From: an uncultured Bacilli bacterium
GTDB taxonomy: Bacteria; Bacillota_I; Bacilli_A; RF39; UBA660
Direction of reading: 5' to 3'
Assembly: GCA_944363995.1 (NCBI GenBank)
Contig: CALVVV010000017.1
Span: 1 to 21,316, forward strand
Length of the DNA stretch: 21,316 nt
The stretch's first letter is position 1. Every line of letters begins with the position of its first letter. The position numbers and the translations under genes are program-made. Positions 1 through 7,742 of the stretch are shown one piece after another. The notes under the pieces were generated by a model. It saw only the letters and a program-made list of their open reading frames with translations, searched no databases and was not told the DNA's origin.

Positions 1-70
1 ATAATAGAAACGCCTTAATTACAAGATGTTTTTATAAAACTTCCACATAACTAAAAGTTCTACATAAATA

Positions 71-97
71 TAAAAAAGTTCTACTTTTTTAGAACTT
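71..97 (-). terminator. Rho-independent terminator of tig
   Basis: Arms AAGTTCTA (76-83) and TAGAACTT (90-97) pair perfectly around a 6-nt loop. On the minus strand a T-run follows (71-76). The hairpin includes the tig stop codon (81-83), so coding end and terminator are fused. Positions 1-70 hold no gene that I can support. Confidence 0.7.
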
Positions 98-1316
98 CTA
101 TAGCTTGACGCATTTTTAAATCATATTTAACCATTTCTAAACCACCAAACAATTTCAAGAATTCTTCTTTATCCATTTGATATTTAGTAGCTAAATTAGC
201 AGCTTCAGTTTCAGCTTGTTCATCAGTTATTTCGATGTTTTCTTTATTAGCAATTTCTTCCAACATTAAACGATATGTAACACGATTTGTTGCTTCTTCT
301 TTCATTTGATCTCTTAAAGCTTGTTCATCACTATTAGTAAATTGATAAAACATTTCTAAGGTAATTCCTTGCATTTTTAAATTTTCTTCATATTGTTTAA
401 TAATTCGATCAATTTCTTCATTTATCATTACTTCTGGAATATCTATCTCAGTGTTTTTGGCAGCGGCTATTAATAATTCATCAATGTATTTATTATCTGC
501 TTCTGCTTCTTTTCTTACTTTAATATTTTCTTCTAATTGTTGTTCTAATGATTCTTTAGAATCTATTCCTTCCATACCTAAATCATCAAAGAAATCTTTA
601 TCTAATTTTGGTAGTTGTTGTTCTTTAATTTCTTTAACTTTTACCTTAAATATAACTGGTTGACCTTTTAATTCATCTACATGATAATTTTCAGGAAAAC
701 TTAAATTGATATCTTTTTCTTCACCTTTTTCCATACCAATTATTTGTTCTTCAAACCCAGGAATAAATGTATTACTTCCGATTTTTAATGAATAATCTTT
801 ACCCTTGCCACCATCAAAAGCTACACCATCTTTAAATCCTTCAAAGTCAATAATTGCTATATCTCCATCTTCAACTTTTCCTTCTTTATCAATATTTTCA
901 ATATATTTTTCTTGCATTTGTTTTAAGGCTTCATTTATTTCTTTTTTAGTAACTTTAACTTCATCTTTTTTAACACCTAATTCTTTATATTTACCTAATT
1001 TTACAATTGGTTTTAAAGTTAAATTAAATTTAAATTCTACATATTCATCAGTAACTGCGGAAACATTTATTTCTGGTTGTGCAACAATAATATCATCACC
1101 ATTTTTTTCCAGCATCATTTCATATGCTTGATTTAAACAAGTTTCAGCAGCTTCCATATAAATATTAGTCATACCATATTTTTTAACATAAATTTCTTTT
1201 GGTGCTTTTCCTGGCCTAAAACCATCTATTTTAGCTTCTTTGTTTAATTTTTTAAATGCTTTATCTAAAGCTTTTTTCCAATCTTCTCCTTCAATTTTAA
1301 CTATTACTTCTTTCAT
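81..1316 (-). CDS. tig: Trigger factor, ribosome-associated chaperone and prolyl isomerase
   Basis: Trigger factor binds the ribosome at the peptide exit tunnel and holds and folds nascent chains in the cytoplasm. The ribosome-docking signature GFRPGKAP is at residues 32-39. It is followed by an FKBP-type isomerase domain at about 148-232 (DFEGFKDG, IPGFEEQIIGM) and a helical C-terminal chaperone arm rich in Glu and Lys. At 411 residues it is slightly short: the docking loop sits about 12 residues closer to the N-terminus than in the E. coli protein, so the first strand is trimmed. The start is supported by the Shine-Dalgarno sequence GAAGGAGGA just upstream. It has its own sigma-A promoter (1345-1373) and terminator, so it is probably monocistronic. 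Identification is secure. Confidence 0.97.
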   Translation of the reverse strand: MKEVIVKIEGEDWKKALDKAFKKLNKEAKIDGFRPGKAPKEIYVKKYGMTNIYMEAAETCLNQAYEMMLEKNGDDIIVAQPEINVSAVTDEYVEFKFNLTLKPIVKLGKYKELGVKKDEVKVTKKEINEALKQMQEKYIENIDKEGKVEDGDIAIIDFEGFKDGVAFDGGKGKDYSLKIGSNTFIPGFEEQIIGMEKGEEKDINLSFPENYHVDELKGQPVIFKVKVKEIKEQQLPKLDKDFFDDLGMEGIDSKESLEQQLEENIKVRKEAEADNKYIDELLIAAAKNTEIDIPEVMINEEIDRIIKQYEENLKMQGITLEMFYQFTNSDEQALRDQMKEEATNRVTYRLMLEEIANKENIEITDEQAETEAANLATKYQMDKEEFLKLFGGLEMVKYDLKMRQAIEVLKK

Positions 1317-1344
1317 ATTTATCCTCCTTCAAAATTCATTAATT

Positions 1345-1373
1345 AGTATATAATATTTAAAACTTATTTGCAA
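1345..1373 (-). promoter_or_regulatory. Sigma-A promoter of tig
   Basis: Minus strand -35 TTGCAA (1368-1373), 17-bp spacer, -10 TATACT (1345-1350). The -35 hexamer, the spacer length and the ATTATATACT block match the spoVG promoter exactly. Confidence 0.75.
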
Positions 1374-1383
1374 GTAAATTTAG

Positions 1384-1409
1384 AAAAAACATCTTAAAAT
1401 TAGATGTTT
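1384..1409 (-). terminator. Probable weak terminator of greA
   Basis: Arms AAACATCT (1387-1394) and AGATGTTT (1402-1409) form an 8-bp stem with a 7-nt loop, overlapping the greA stop codon. The following T-tract on the minus strand is short, so this is weaker than the tig terminator. Confidence 0.5.
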
Positions 1410-1875
1410 AAAAAATTTCTACTATTCTAACTTCATATTTACCATTTGGACTTTCAACTGATGCTACATCTCCAACTTTTAATCCTAAAATTGCTTTGGC
1501 TATTGGTGATTCATTTGATATTTTATTTTCAAACGGATCAGCTTCTGTACTTCCAACAATTGTATATGTTTCAATTTCGCCATCAGAGACATACTCCAAT
1601 TTTACATTTGTACCAATTGTTACTTTATCAGTATCTACTTCATCAATTATTTTAGCATTTTCTATCAATATTTCTAATTCTTTTATTCTATTTTCTACCA
1701 TGGCTTGATCATTTCTAGCAGCATCATATTCCGCATTTTCTGATAAATCACCTAATGCACGAGCTTCTTTTAATGCATTAATAATTTCTGGTCTTTTAAC
1801 GTTTATTAAATTATTTAATTCATTTTGCATTTCTTCTAAGCCATTGCTTGTAACATAAATTTCTTTATTTGCCAT
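1408..1875 (-). CDS. greA: Transcription elongation factor GreA
   Basis: GreA enters the secondary channel of RNA polymerase and stimulates cleavage of backtracked transcripts. The 155-residue length is close to the usual 158. The N-terminal coiled coil (about 1-75) carries the tip motif ALGDLSENAEYDAA with the acidic residues that act at the polymerase active site. The C-terminal FKBP-like domain contains the DPFENKISNESPIAKAILG signature. The start is set by a GAGGTGA site spaced 5 nt upstream. It lies 31 bp after the U32 gene in the same direction and has no clear promoter of its own, so it is probably the last gene of the trhP1-trhP2-greA operon. B. subtilis has yrrN-yrrO-udk-greA; udk is missing here. 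Confidence 0.96.
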   Translation of the reverse strand: MANKEIYVTSNGLEEMQNELNNLINVKRPEIINALKEARALGDLSENAEYDAARNDQAMVENRIKELEILIENAKIIDEVDTDKVTIGTNVKLEYVSDGEIETYTIVGSTEADPFENKISNESPIAKAILGLKVGDVASVESPNGKYEVRIVEIF

Positions 1876-1906
1876 TTTATCACCTCACTAAGTCTAAAAA
1901 ATAATA

Positions 1907-3109
1907 CTATAAATTTTTATTTTTGTCAATACTAATACGCATTAAATCATTTTTATTTAAATTTAAATTAACTTTTAAATAAACAATTTGCTTAGGATGT
2001 CTTACTATTTCTATTAAATTTTTATTTTCATCATATATATCATTAATTTGATAACTTACACCTATGTTATTTGGACCAAAAAAATCAACAATATCTCCTT
2101 TCTTAAAATAGTTTCTTTGTTCGATAGTAGCTATTTTAGTATTTTGGTTGTAATTTAAAACAATACCTAAAAAATCTTGATTAGAAAATTCAATTCGATT
2201 ATTATAGTAACTACAATTTTTATCATAATTACCATTAAAAAATTGAACAGTGCTATCTCGATTAGCTACTCGTGATAGTATATTCTCGTAATTTGAATTA
2301 TATTCATATTTTTTATTATAATAATCATCAATTGCTTTACGATATATATTTACAACAGTAGCAATATAATAAACAGAACGCATTCTTCCTTCTATTTTTA
2401 AAGAATTTACACCCATATCACATATTTCATTTATATGTTTTAATAATGATAAGTCTTTTGAACAAAATGTAAAATTTTTATCACCTTTAATTATATTTTT
2501 ATTTTCATCTAATAAATCAAAATCCCAACGACATATTTGGCTACACCCACCACGATTAGCATCTCGATTAGTTAAATAATTAGATAATACACATCTACCA
2601 CTATAACTAGCGCACATTGCCCCATGAATGAATATTTCAACTTCCAATCCTACTTTTTTAATAATTTTGATATCTTCTTTAGTTGCTTCTCTACCTAATA
2701 CTATTCTCGTAACACCTAAATCTTTTAAATACTCTACTGCTTCATAATTTAAAGTTGATTGTTGCGTTGAAATATGAATTTCTAAATTAGTGTATTTTTT
2801 AGCTAAATCTACTACTGTCATATCACTAACGATGATAGCATCTACTTTTATTTCATCTAATTGTTTTAAATAATCAATTAAAAATTTTATTTCTTTATTA
2901 TGCAATACTATATTAACCGTAACATAAACTTTTTTATTTAAAGAATGGGCAATTTCGACACCTTCTTTTAATTCGTCTAAAGTAAAATTGGTAGCATTAG
3001 CTCTTAATCCAAATAATTGGCCACCTAAATATACTGCATCTGCTCCATATAATAAAGCAAATTTTAATCTTTCTAAATCACCTGCTGGCGCTAATAATTC
3101 TGGTTTCAT
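1907..3109 (-). CDS. trhP2: U32 family protein, TrhP2/YrrO-like tRNA hydroxylation factor
   Basis: The 400-residue protein carries the full U32 signature at 158-176 (E-x-F-x2-G-A-M-C-x4-G-x-C). Further cysteines at 189, 193 and 216 make C166, C173 and two of these the probable ligands of an iron-sulfur cluster. The N-terminal half is a TIM-barrel-like domain (MKPELLAPAG, GADAVYLGG). The C-terminal part (about 300-400) is a small beta domain typical of longer members. In B. subtilis the YrrN/YrrO pair (TrhP1/TrhP2) takes part in prephenate-dependent 5-hydroxyuridine formation at the tRNA wobble base, and older databases call these collagenase-like peptidases. The ATG directly follows the TAA of the upstream gene, with AAGGTGA as ribosome binding site, so the two are translationally coupled. 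The U32 family call is certain; the exact paralogue is inferred from synteny. Confidence 0.88.
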   Translation of the reverse strand: MKPELLAPAGDLERLKFALLYGADAVYLGGQLFGLRANATNFTLDELKEGVEIAHSLNKKVYVTVNIVLHNKEIKFLIDYLKQLDEIKVDAIIVSDMTVVDLAKKYTNLEIHISTQQSTLNYEAVEYLKDLGVTRIVLGREATKEDIKIIKKVGLEVEIFIHGAMCASYSGRCVLSNYLTNRDANRGGCSQICRWDFDLLDENKNIIKGDKNFTFCSKDLSLLKHINEICDMGVNSLKIEGRMRSVYYIATVVNIYRKAIDDYYNKKYEYNSNYENILSRVANRDSTVQFFNGNYDKNCSYYNNRIEFSNQDFLGIVLNYNQNTKIATIEQRNYFKKGDIVDFFGPNNIGVSYQINDIYDENKNLIEIVRHPKQIVYLKVNLNLNKNDLMRISIDKNKNL

Positions 3110-3931
3110 TTATTTCACCTTATAAACAGTTTCATTATAGAAAAAGCCCTTTCCTAAATTATTAAATAAATCATTTAATTCACTATCTAATTGTTCAACA
3201 TTGTCATTATTTACATTATTAAATATATCCAATACTTTACTAAATTTATCATCATCAACTAAAAAACTATTTAAAATAATATAATCATAATCTAATAATA
3301 ATTTTTCTTTTAAACCATTTAAAATAAAATCAGTATAAACAATAGTTTCATTATTATCGACTAAAGGATAAATATGATTTTCTTTTTCCATATAATTTAT
3401 TTTTGAATTATCTTTTAAATTAAATGTGTCTAAATAATTTTTAACTAAATGTCTTTTTGATACAAACATAGGTAAATAACCAAATAAAGTAACCATTAAT
3501 TTTGCATTAGTGTTTTCTTTTATTTCTTTCATTTCTCTTAAAGTAATATCATTAGATACCCAAGTATATTTTATATTTCTATCATACCAAAAATTAATTG
3601 TGTTATAATTTGTCGTCATATGTTCTTGGCTCCATACTAAATCATAATTTAAATTTAGTTTTTTAGCCAAATTGGGAATAGATAAATCATAAAATATAAC
3701 ACCTTTGATATTGTAATCATTTAATTTAATTAAAGTTTCTTTTAAATAATCTATATCACTATTATGCATATTTTTATTTAAACAAACAAACACTTCTTTA
3801 TTAATATTTTTTAAATCTTCTAATTCAAAATATGCTGGCATATTAACACTTAATCCCTTAATACCAATAATAACACCATTACATTTTAAATTAACTTGAT
3901 TTAAATTAGAAATCATAATTAAAGTTTTCAT
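3110..3931 (-). CDS. trhP1: Degenerate U32 family protein, TrhP1/YrrN-like partner
   Basis: This 273-residue protein is a shorter U32 relative. The signature region is recognisable as FGYLPMFVSKRHLVKNYL, but the cluster-binding cysteines are replaced (Pro and His stand at the equivalent sites), so it cannot bind the same cluster. It probably acts as the non-catalytic or substrate-binding partner of the next gene, as proposed for the YrrN-YrrO pair. A GTG start at 3940 is possible, but that GTG is part of the ribosome binding site GGTGAT. The ATG at 3931 has the correct 5-nt spacing and is preferred. An extended -10 promoter lies just upstream. It is the first gene of the trhP1-trhP2-greA operon. 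Confidence 0.78.
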   Translation of the reverse strand: MKTLIMISNLNQVNLKCNGVIIGIKGLSVNMPAYFELEDLKNINKEVFVCLNKNMHNSDIDYLKETLIKLNDYNIKGVIFYDLSIPNLAKKLNLNYDLVWSQEHMTTNYNTINFWYDRNIKYTWVSNDITLREMKEIKENTNAKLMVTLFGYLPMFVSKRHLVKNYLDTFNLKDNSKINYMEKENHIYPLVDNNETIVYTDFILNGLKEKLLLDYDYIILNSFLVDDDKFSKVLDIFNNVNNDNVEQLDSELNDLFNNLGKGFFYNETVYKVK

Positions 3932-3947
3932 TAAAATCACCGGTAAT

Positions 3948-3956
3948 ATTATATCA
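3948..3956 (-). promoter_or_regulatory. Extended -10 promoter of the trhP1-trhP2-greA operon
   Basis: Minus strand TGATATAAT gives a consensus -10 with the TGn extension; no good -35 is visible. The same nine bases recur upstream of merR and of the Nudix gene. Confidence 0.55.
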
Positions 3957-3970
3957 TAGTTTTATAAAAT

Positions 3971-3993
3971 AAAAGCCCGTGAATTTCACGAGC
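3971..3993 (-). terminator. Rho-independent terminator after the Ig-like protein gene
   Basis: On the minus strand GCTCGTG (3993-3987), loop AAATT and CACGGGC (3981-3975) form a 7-bp stem with one G-T pair, followed by TTTTATTTTAT. The plus strand lacks a T-run. It sits about 200 bp past the stop of the gene at 4189 and just before the trhP1 promoter. Confidence 0.65.
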
Positions 3994-4188
3994 ATTTAAA
4001 TAATTTAACCATTTTTTTACAATCTGAATATACTATTAATAGGTAATAATTACATATTTTATAAATTAATATATTAAAATTTTTAATTGTACACTCAAGT
4101 AATTTTAATATACATCCACAATTATATAAAATTATATTACACATAATTTCATTATAATTTACTTTAAAAAATAAACTTTTACCTTTAA

Positions 4189-5043
4189 TTAAGCCAACTT
4201 TGCTTTGACAAAATATTCGCCTTCTACAACATTTCCAAACATATATTTTCCAAATATATTTGTATATGTAACAGCTACTAAAGTTTCAACACCATTTACC
4301 ATTTTGTATAATCCAACAAATGCATTAGCTACTACAACTCCAAGTTCATTTTTAACAATACCAGAAACAGTACTATTAATTGTGCCAATGGTACTTGTTA
4401 AATTTGTCGAAGCATTAAACATTGTTCCTTGTGATAAAACAATATTATCTAATGTTAATGTTTGATATCCGTCTTTACTAAATATTACTTCATATGTTCC
4501 ATCATCTATTTTATCTAATACATATTCACCATCAGCAATAGTTTTGGTAGTAGATATTAAAGTGTTACCACTTTCTTCAACTTTATATAATGCAACATTA
4601 ACATTATCAATTGGTAAATTAGTTATTGAATCTTTTAATGTACCATAAATAATGTTTTTACTAATTAAATTGTTACTGATTAGAGCTAAATTAACAGTAA
4701 TAGGTAAAGTATTAGATATTGTTAATGGGGTATCAACTGATAAATAAGAGCCATCTTTTACTGCTGAAATAGTATATATTCCAATTGGTAAATCACTTAT
4801 AGTATAATTACCATTTTCATCAGTAATTGTATGAGCAAAAGGAGTTCCATCAGTTGTAAAAACTTTAACAGTTGCACCTGGAACAACACTACCAGTTAAT
4901 AAAGTTGTATCATAAACAACACCATTGACACTTCCTGTAGTAGACATTGAAGGGGGATTTAAGTTAAGATTAATGTCTGCTTCATTATTATTTGCTAAAG
5001 TAAAATTATTCGATACATTTAATTTTAAAATATCATTGTTCAT
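4189..5043 (-). CDS. Protein of three tandem carboxypeptidase-regulatory-like (Ig/SpaA-like) domains
   Basis: Using the ATG at 5043, which follows a strong GGGAGGTGA site, the protein has 284 residues; the longer reading from 5091 has no such site. After a 38-residue Asn-rich leader come three repeats of one beta-sandwich module (about 39-122, 131-218 and 225-284). Each starts with a G-x-V-x-D-like strand, continues with a VALYKV-type strand and ends with the pattern TDENGNYTISDLPIGIY. Such modules occur in surface proteins, pilins and carboxypeptidase tails. No signal peptide, transmembrane helix or LPxTG anchor is visible, and the third repeat stops shortly after its G-E-Y-F strand. Role unknown; a spore-surface or cytoplasmic structural role would both fit. 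It lies behind the spoVG terminator and may have its own weak promoter (TTGATT near 5087, TATTAT or TATACT close to the ribosome binding site). Confidence 0.75.
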   Translation of the reverse strand: MNNDILKLNVSNNFTLANNNEADINLNLNPPSMSTTGSVNGVVYDTTLLTGSVVPGATVKVFTTDGTPFAHTITDENGNYTISDLPIGIYTISAVKDGSYLSVDTPLTISNTLPITVNLALISNNLISKNIIYGTLKDSITNLPIDNVNVALYKVEESGNTLISTTKTIADGEYVLDKIDDGTYEVIFSKDGYQTLTLDNIVLSQGTMFNASTNLTSTIGTINSTVSGIVKNELGVVVANAFVGLYKMVNGVETLVAVTYTNIFGKYMFGNVVEGEYFVKAKLA

Positions 5044-5111
5044 TTTTTTCACCTCCCAGTATAATATATTAAGAGTTTTTAAAATCAACAATTATATTTA
5101 TACTAACATAT

Positions 5112-5137
5112 AAAAAAAATGCTTATTCAGCATTTTT
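5112..5137 (-). terminator. Rho-independent terminator of spoVG
   Basis: Arms AAAAATGCT (5115-5123) and AGCATTTTT (5129-5137) pair over 9 bp around a 5-nt loop, then a T-tract follows on the minus strand. The spoVG stop codon (5123-5125) is inside the hairpin. Confidence 0.8.
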
Positions 5138-5380
5138 GTAAGCTTCTAATATTTTATCTTGGAACATCTTACGAGTTTCTTGGTTAATTGGATGAGCTAT
5201 ATCACGATATTCCCCATTTGCTTTTTGACGGCTAGGCATAGCGATGAATAAACCATCATTACCTTCGATAATTCTAATATCATGAATTGCAAAACAATCA
5301 TCAATTAGAACAGATGCTTTTCCTCTCATTCTTGAATTTTCTTTTTCTTCTTTACGAACTGTAACTGATGTAATTTCCAT
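5123..5380 (-). CDS. spoVG: SpoVG, small RNA-binding regulator
   Basis: The 85-residue protein aligns end to end with SpoVG. It contains the family core VLIDDCFAIHDIRIIEG, NDGLFIAMPSR and EYRDIAHPIN, followed by the C-terminal helix. SpoVG is a cytoplasmic nucleic-acid-binding regulator linked to sporulation and septation in Bacillus and to virulence and envelope regulation in other Firmicutes. It is preceded by an AG-rich ribosome binding site (GGGAGAGG) and a strong sigma-A promoter, and closed by a strong terminator, so it is a single-gene unit. Its presence does not prove sporulation, but with yabG in the same window it supports a spore-forming ancestry. Confidence 0.97.
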   Translation of the reverse strand: MEITSVTVRKEEKENSRMRGKASVLIDDCFAIHDIRIIEGNDGLFIAMPSRQKANGEYRDIAHPINQETRKMFQDKILEAYKNAE

Positions 5381-5413
5381 TTAAAAAACCTCTCCCTTCA
5401 GTATTACAATTTA

Positions 5414-5442
5414 AGTATATAATATTTTTAATAAAATTGCAA
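5414..5442 (-). promoter_or_regulatory. Sigma-A promoter of spoVG
   Basis: Minus strand -35 TTGCAA (5437-5442), 17-bp spacer, -10 TATACT (5414-5419). It is near-identical in layout to the tig promoter. Confidence 0.75.
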
Positions 5443-5480
5443 TAGTTTGATTATTTTTTTTAACTATTTGACTTTTTTAA

Positions 5481-6692
5481 TTATTTACTTTCTAATAACC
5501 AATCAATAATATTTTTGTGAATTATACCATCTTGTGACATATCAAATTTATCTAAAGATATTACATACTTTGGATAATTATCTTCAATCAATTTATAATT
5601 ACCAAATTCTCTATTAATTGTTTTATCGTCTTCTCCAATTAAATAACAAACTTGATAATATTCTTTATTTCCATCTTTTAATGCAATAAAATCAATCTCA
5701 CCATTTTCTAAATTTCCTGTTTTAATATCATAACCTCTTGATATTAACTCATTATAAACAATATTTTCTAAATAAGCTCCCATTTGTATTTTTTTAGATG
5801 AGTTCATTATTTGACCTAATCCTAAATCAGTTAAATAATATTTATATTTTCCATTTAATATTCTTTTTCCTCTTACATCATATCTCTCTACTTTATTAAT
5901 CAGCATTGCCTTTGACATATATTCTAAATAATTATACAAAGTATTTTTGGTAACTCCTCTATCATCATTAATGTTAAAATATCTAACTAAATTTTCAGCA
6001 GAAAATGTCTGTGATGGTGTGGTTACTATGTATTCTACAATTCTATTAAATAAGTCTATATCTTTTATTCCAAATCTATCGACAATATCTTTTATCACAA
6101 TAGAATTATATATGTCAGTTAAATATGTTCTTGTTTGTTCTTCTGTTTCTAATATAAATCTTTGAGGTAATCCTCCCCATTTAACATAGTCATCAAAGTC
6201 TTTTTCTAAACTATATTTATCTTTATTGTTAAATCCTTTTAATTCACATACTTCTTGAAAAGTAAAAGGATATATTTTAAAACTAACGTATCTACCAGCT
6301 AAATGAGTTGCAAGTTCTCCTGATAACAAATCGCTATTTGATCCAGTTATAAATATACTTACATCATCTTTATAGTCAACTTTAAAAGAATTAACCGCTT
6401 TTTCCCAATTTTCTATATTTTGTATTTCATCAAAAAATAAATAAGTTTTTCCTTTAATTTTTTCTTTTACATAAATATATAAATCATCATCATTTTTTAT
6501 ATTAGAATATTGTTTTGATTCAAAATTTAAATATATAATATTTTTTTCATTAACACCATTTTTTTTTAATTCATCAATTATTTGCGTTAAAATAACTGAT
6601 TTACCACATCTTCTTATACCTGTTATAACCTTTATTAAATCTTTATCATAAAAAGGTCTTATTTTAGATAAATATTTTTCACGAATAATCAT
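5481..6692 (-). CDS. AAA_14/DUF4143 family ATPase
   Basis: The 403-residue protein has the standard architecture of this large accessory family. An N-terminal P-loop ATPase holds Walker A GIRRCGKS (about 25-32) and Walker B YLFFDEIQNIENWE. A helical and winged-helix middle follows (SAENLVRYFNINDDRGVTKNTLYNYLEYM). The C-terminal PD-(D/E)xK-like fold carries GEIDFIALKDGNKEYYQVCY, with Gln where a nuclease would need an acidic residue, so it is probably not an active nuclease; that change is usual in the family. Function is not established; such ATPases are abundant in gut bacteria and archaea and move horizontally. Start set by AGAGGTGAT. It has a consensus promoter bordered by a palindrome, unusual among its neighbours. 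Confidence 0.88.
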   Translation of the reverse strand: MIIREKYLSKIRPFYDKDLIKVITGIRRCGKSVILTQIIDELKKNGVNEKNIIYLNFESKQYSNIKNDDDLYIYVKEKIKGKTYLFFDEIQNIENWEKAVNSFKVDYKDDVSIFITGSNSDLLSGELATHLAGRYVSFKIYPFTFQEVCELKGFNNKDKYSLEKDFDDYVKWGGLPQRFILETEEQTRTYLTDIYNSIVIKDIVDRFGIKDIDLFNRIVEYIVTTPSQTFSAENLVRYFNINDDRGVTKNTLYNYLEYMSKAMLINKVERYDVRGKRILNGKYKYYLTDLGLGQIMNSSKKIQMGAYLENIVYNELISRGYDIKTGNLENGEIDFIALKDGNKEYYQVCYLIGEDDKTINREFGNYKLIEDNYPKYVISLDKFDMSQDGIIHKNIIDWLLESK

Positions 6693-6710
6693 TTTATATC
6701 ACCTCTACTA

Positions 6711-6739
6711 ATTATACTATATTATTTCAATAATGTCAA
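6711..6739 (-). promoter_or_regulatory. Consensus sigma-A promoter of the AAA/DUF4143 ATPase
   Basis: Minus strand -35 TTGACA (6734-6739), 17-bp spacer, -10 TATAAT (6711-6716). Both hexamers match consensus perfectly. A 24-bp palindrome abuts the -35. Confidence 0.85.
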
Positions 6740-6790
6740 TTTTGTATTTTATAGAATACAAAATTATATAAAATATTATTTTTGTATTCT
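6740..6790. promoter_or_regulatory. Candidate operator: palindrome plus third half-site
   Basis: TTTTGTATT occurs at 6740-6748, inverted at 6755-6763, and again in direct orientation at 6780-6788. The first two form a 24-bp palindrome with one mismatched central pair. The second and third, extended by two bases, form an 11-bp perfect inverted repeat (6753-6763 with 6780-6790). No T-run follows on either strand, so a terminator is unlikely. Placement directly upstream of the -35 suggests a regulator binding site; the regulator is unknown. Confidence 0.45.
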
Positions 6791-6793
6791 TAA

Positions 6794-7722
6794 TCATTTG
6801 ATTTTTTCTATTAACTTTTTAGGATTTTCAACTAATATTTTATTAGCAATATCTTTTGAATAATTTTTTTTAATTAATTCAAATAATTCTTCTTTTATTT
6901 TAAAAATATTAAACATATCTTTATTATAAAATTTATTATTCCATCCCATATCATCACTAGAAATAAATATTTTATCCATTGGAAATTTAATTACATCAAT
7001 CAAATATTTCAAATGTTTAATAAAATTTTCTTGTTTTTCTTGATAATTCATATTATCATTATCTAGTGACACAAAATTAATATACCCCACTAATCCAATA
7101 TATCCACCTAATTTTTTTAATCTAATTAATTGTTCATCTGATAAATTTCTTTTATTATTACATAAAGATTTTACATTAGAATGAGAAGCAATTACATTAG
7201 GATAGTTTTCTTTTTCGATAATATCTAAAATATCATTAAATGTTTTTTCATTAGCATGAGAAACATCAATAATCATATTTAATTCTATTGCTTTTTTAAT
7301 TAATTGTTTACCTAAATTGGTAATCTTTTATCACTTCTAATACCTGAACCAAATTTATTTTCTTCATTCCAAACTGGTAATATTGATCTAAGACCTAATT
7401 TATATAAATATTCTAATTCTAAAGAATCTTTTAAATAATCACAACCTTCAATACTATATATAAAATCAATATCTTTAGGAATAATATCATTTTGTTTTAA
7501 AATTTCTAAATACTTTACACTTTCTTCAAACATTTTAGATACGTCAAAAAATGCAATATTTAATTGTTCTTGCATTTCTTGTTTACTCATAAAATATAAA
7601 TTAACTATACCGCCAATGACATTATCTTTATATATTTTTTTAATATAATCAATATCTAAATTTATTTTTTTATTAAAGATACAATAAACTATCGTTAATA
7701 AATCAAAATGCATATCATACAT
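6794..7722 (-). pseudogene. Frameshifted membrane dipeptidase (peptidase M19)
   Basis: Two adjacent reading frames make one M19 dipeptidase. The N-terminal part (7312-7722, 136 residues) has the metal motif DMHFDLL (H5, D7), SIEG with the bridging Glu, and the conserved block LRSILPVWNEENKFGSG. The C-terminal part (ATG at 7276) has DVSHANEKTF and ASHSNVKSL, supplying the two metal-binding His, and SSDDMGW. Reading TTACCAATTTAG as TTAACCAATTTAG, that is restoring one A between 7320 and 7321, gives the family sequence LTNLGKQLI and a continuous protein of 309 residues. All key residues survive, so the break is recent or a sequencing error. These enzymes are zinc metallopeptidases that cleave dipeptides, including those ending in D-residues. 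Start supported by AGGGGAT. It follows the VirD4-like gene by 20 bp. Confidence 0.85.
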
Positions 7723-7742
7723 ATAATCCCCTAATAATTATA

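Noticed and set aside
805..1131. Plus-strand open frame inside tig, and similar frames inside greA, the Ig-like gene, the DUF4143 gene and others
   Set aside because: They lie opposite strongly conserved genes, lack ribosome binding sites and are low-complexity shadow translations.
3931..3940. GTG start for the TrhP1-like gene, and the similar GTG starts at 9178 (merR) and 13690 (YrzE-like)
   Set aside because: In all three the GTG is part of the ribosome binding site GGTGAT and a properly spaced start follows 9 bp later.
3986..4144. A 52-residue minus-strand frame with seven cysteines in the gap after the Ig-like protein gene
   Set aside because: It has no ribosome binding site, ends inside a terminator hairpin and is the kind of frame very AT-rich DNA gives by chance. 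I see nothing else supportable in 3994-4188.
6740..6763. The palindrome before the ATPase gene as a terminator of the dipeptidase gene
   Set aside because: No T-run follows the stem on either strand and it abuts a consensus -35 element.
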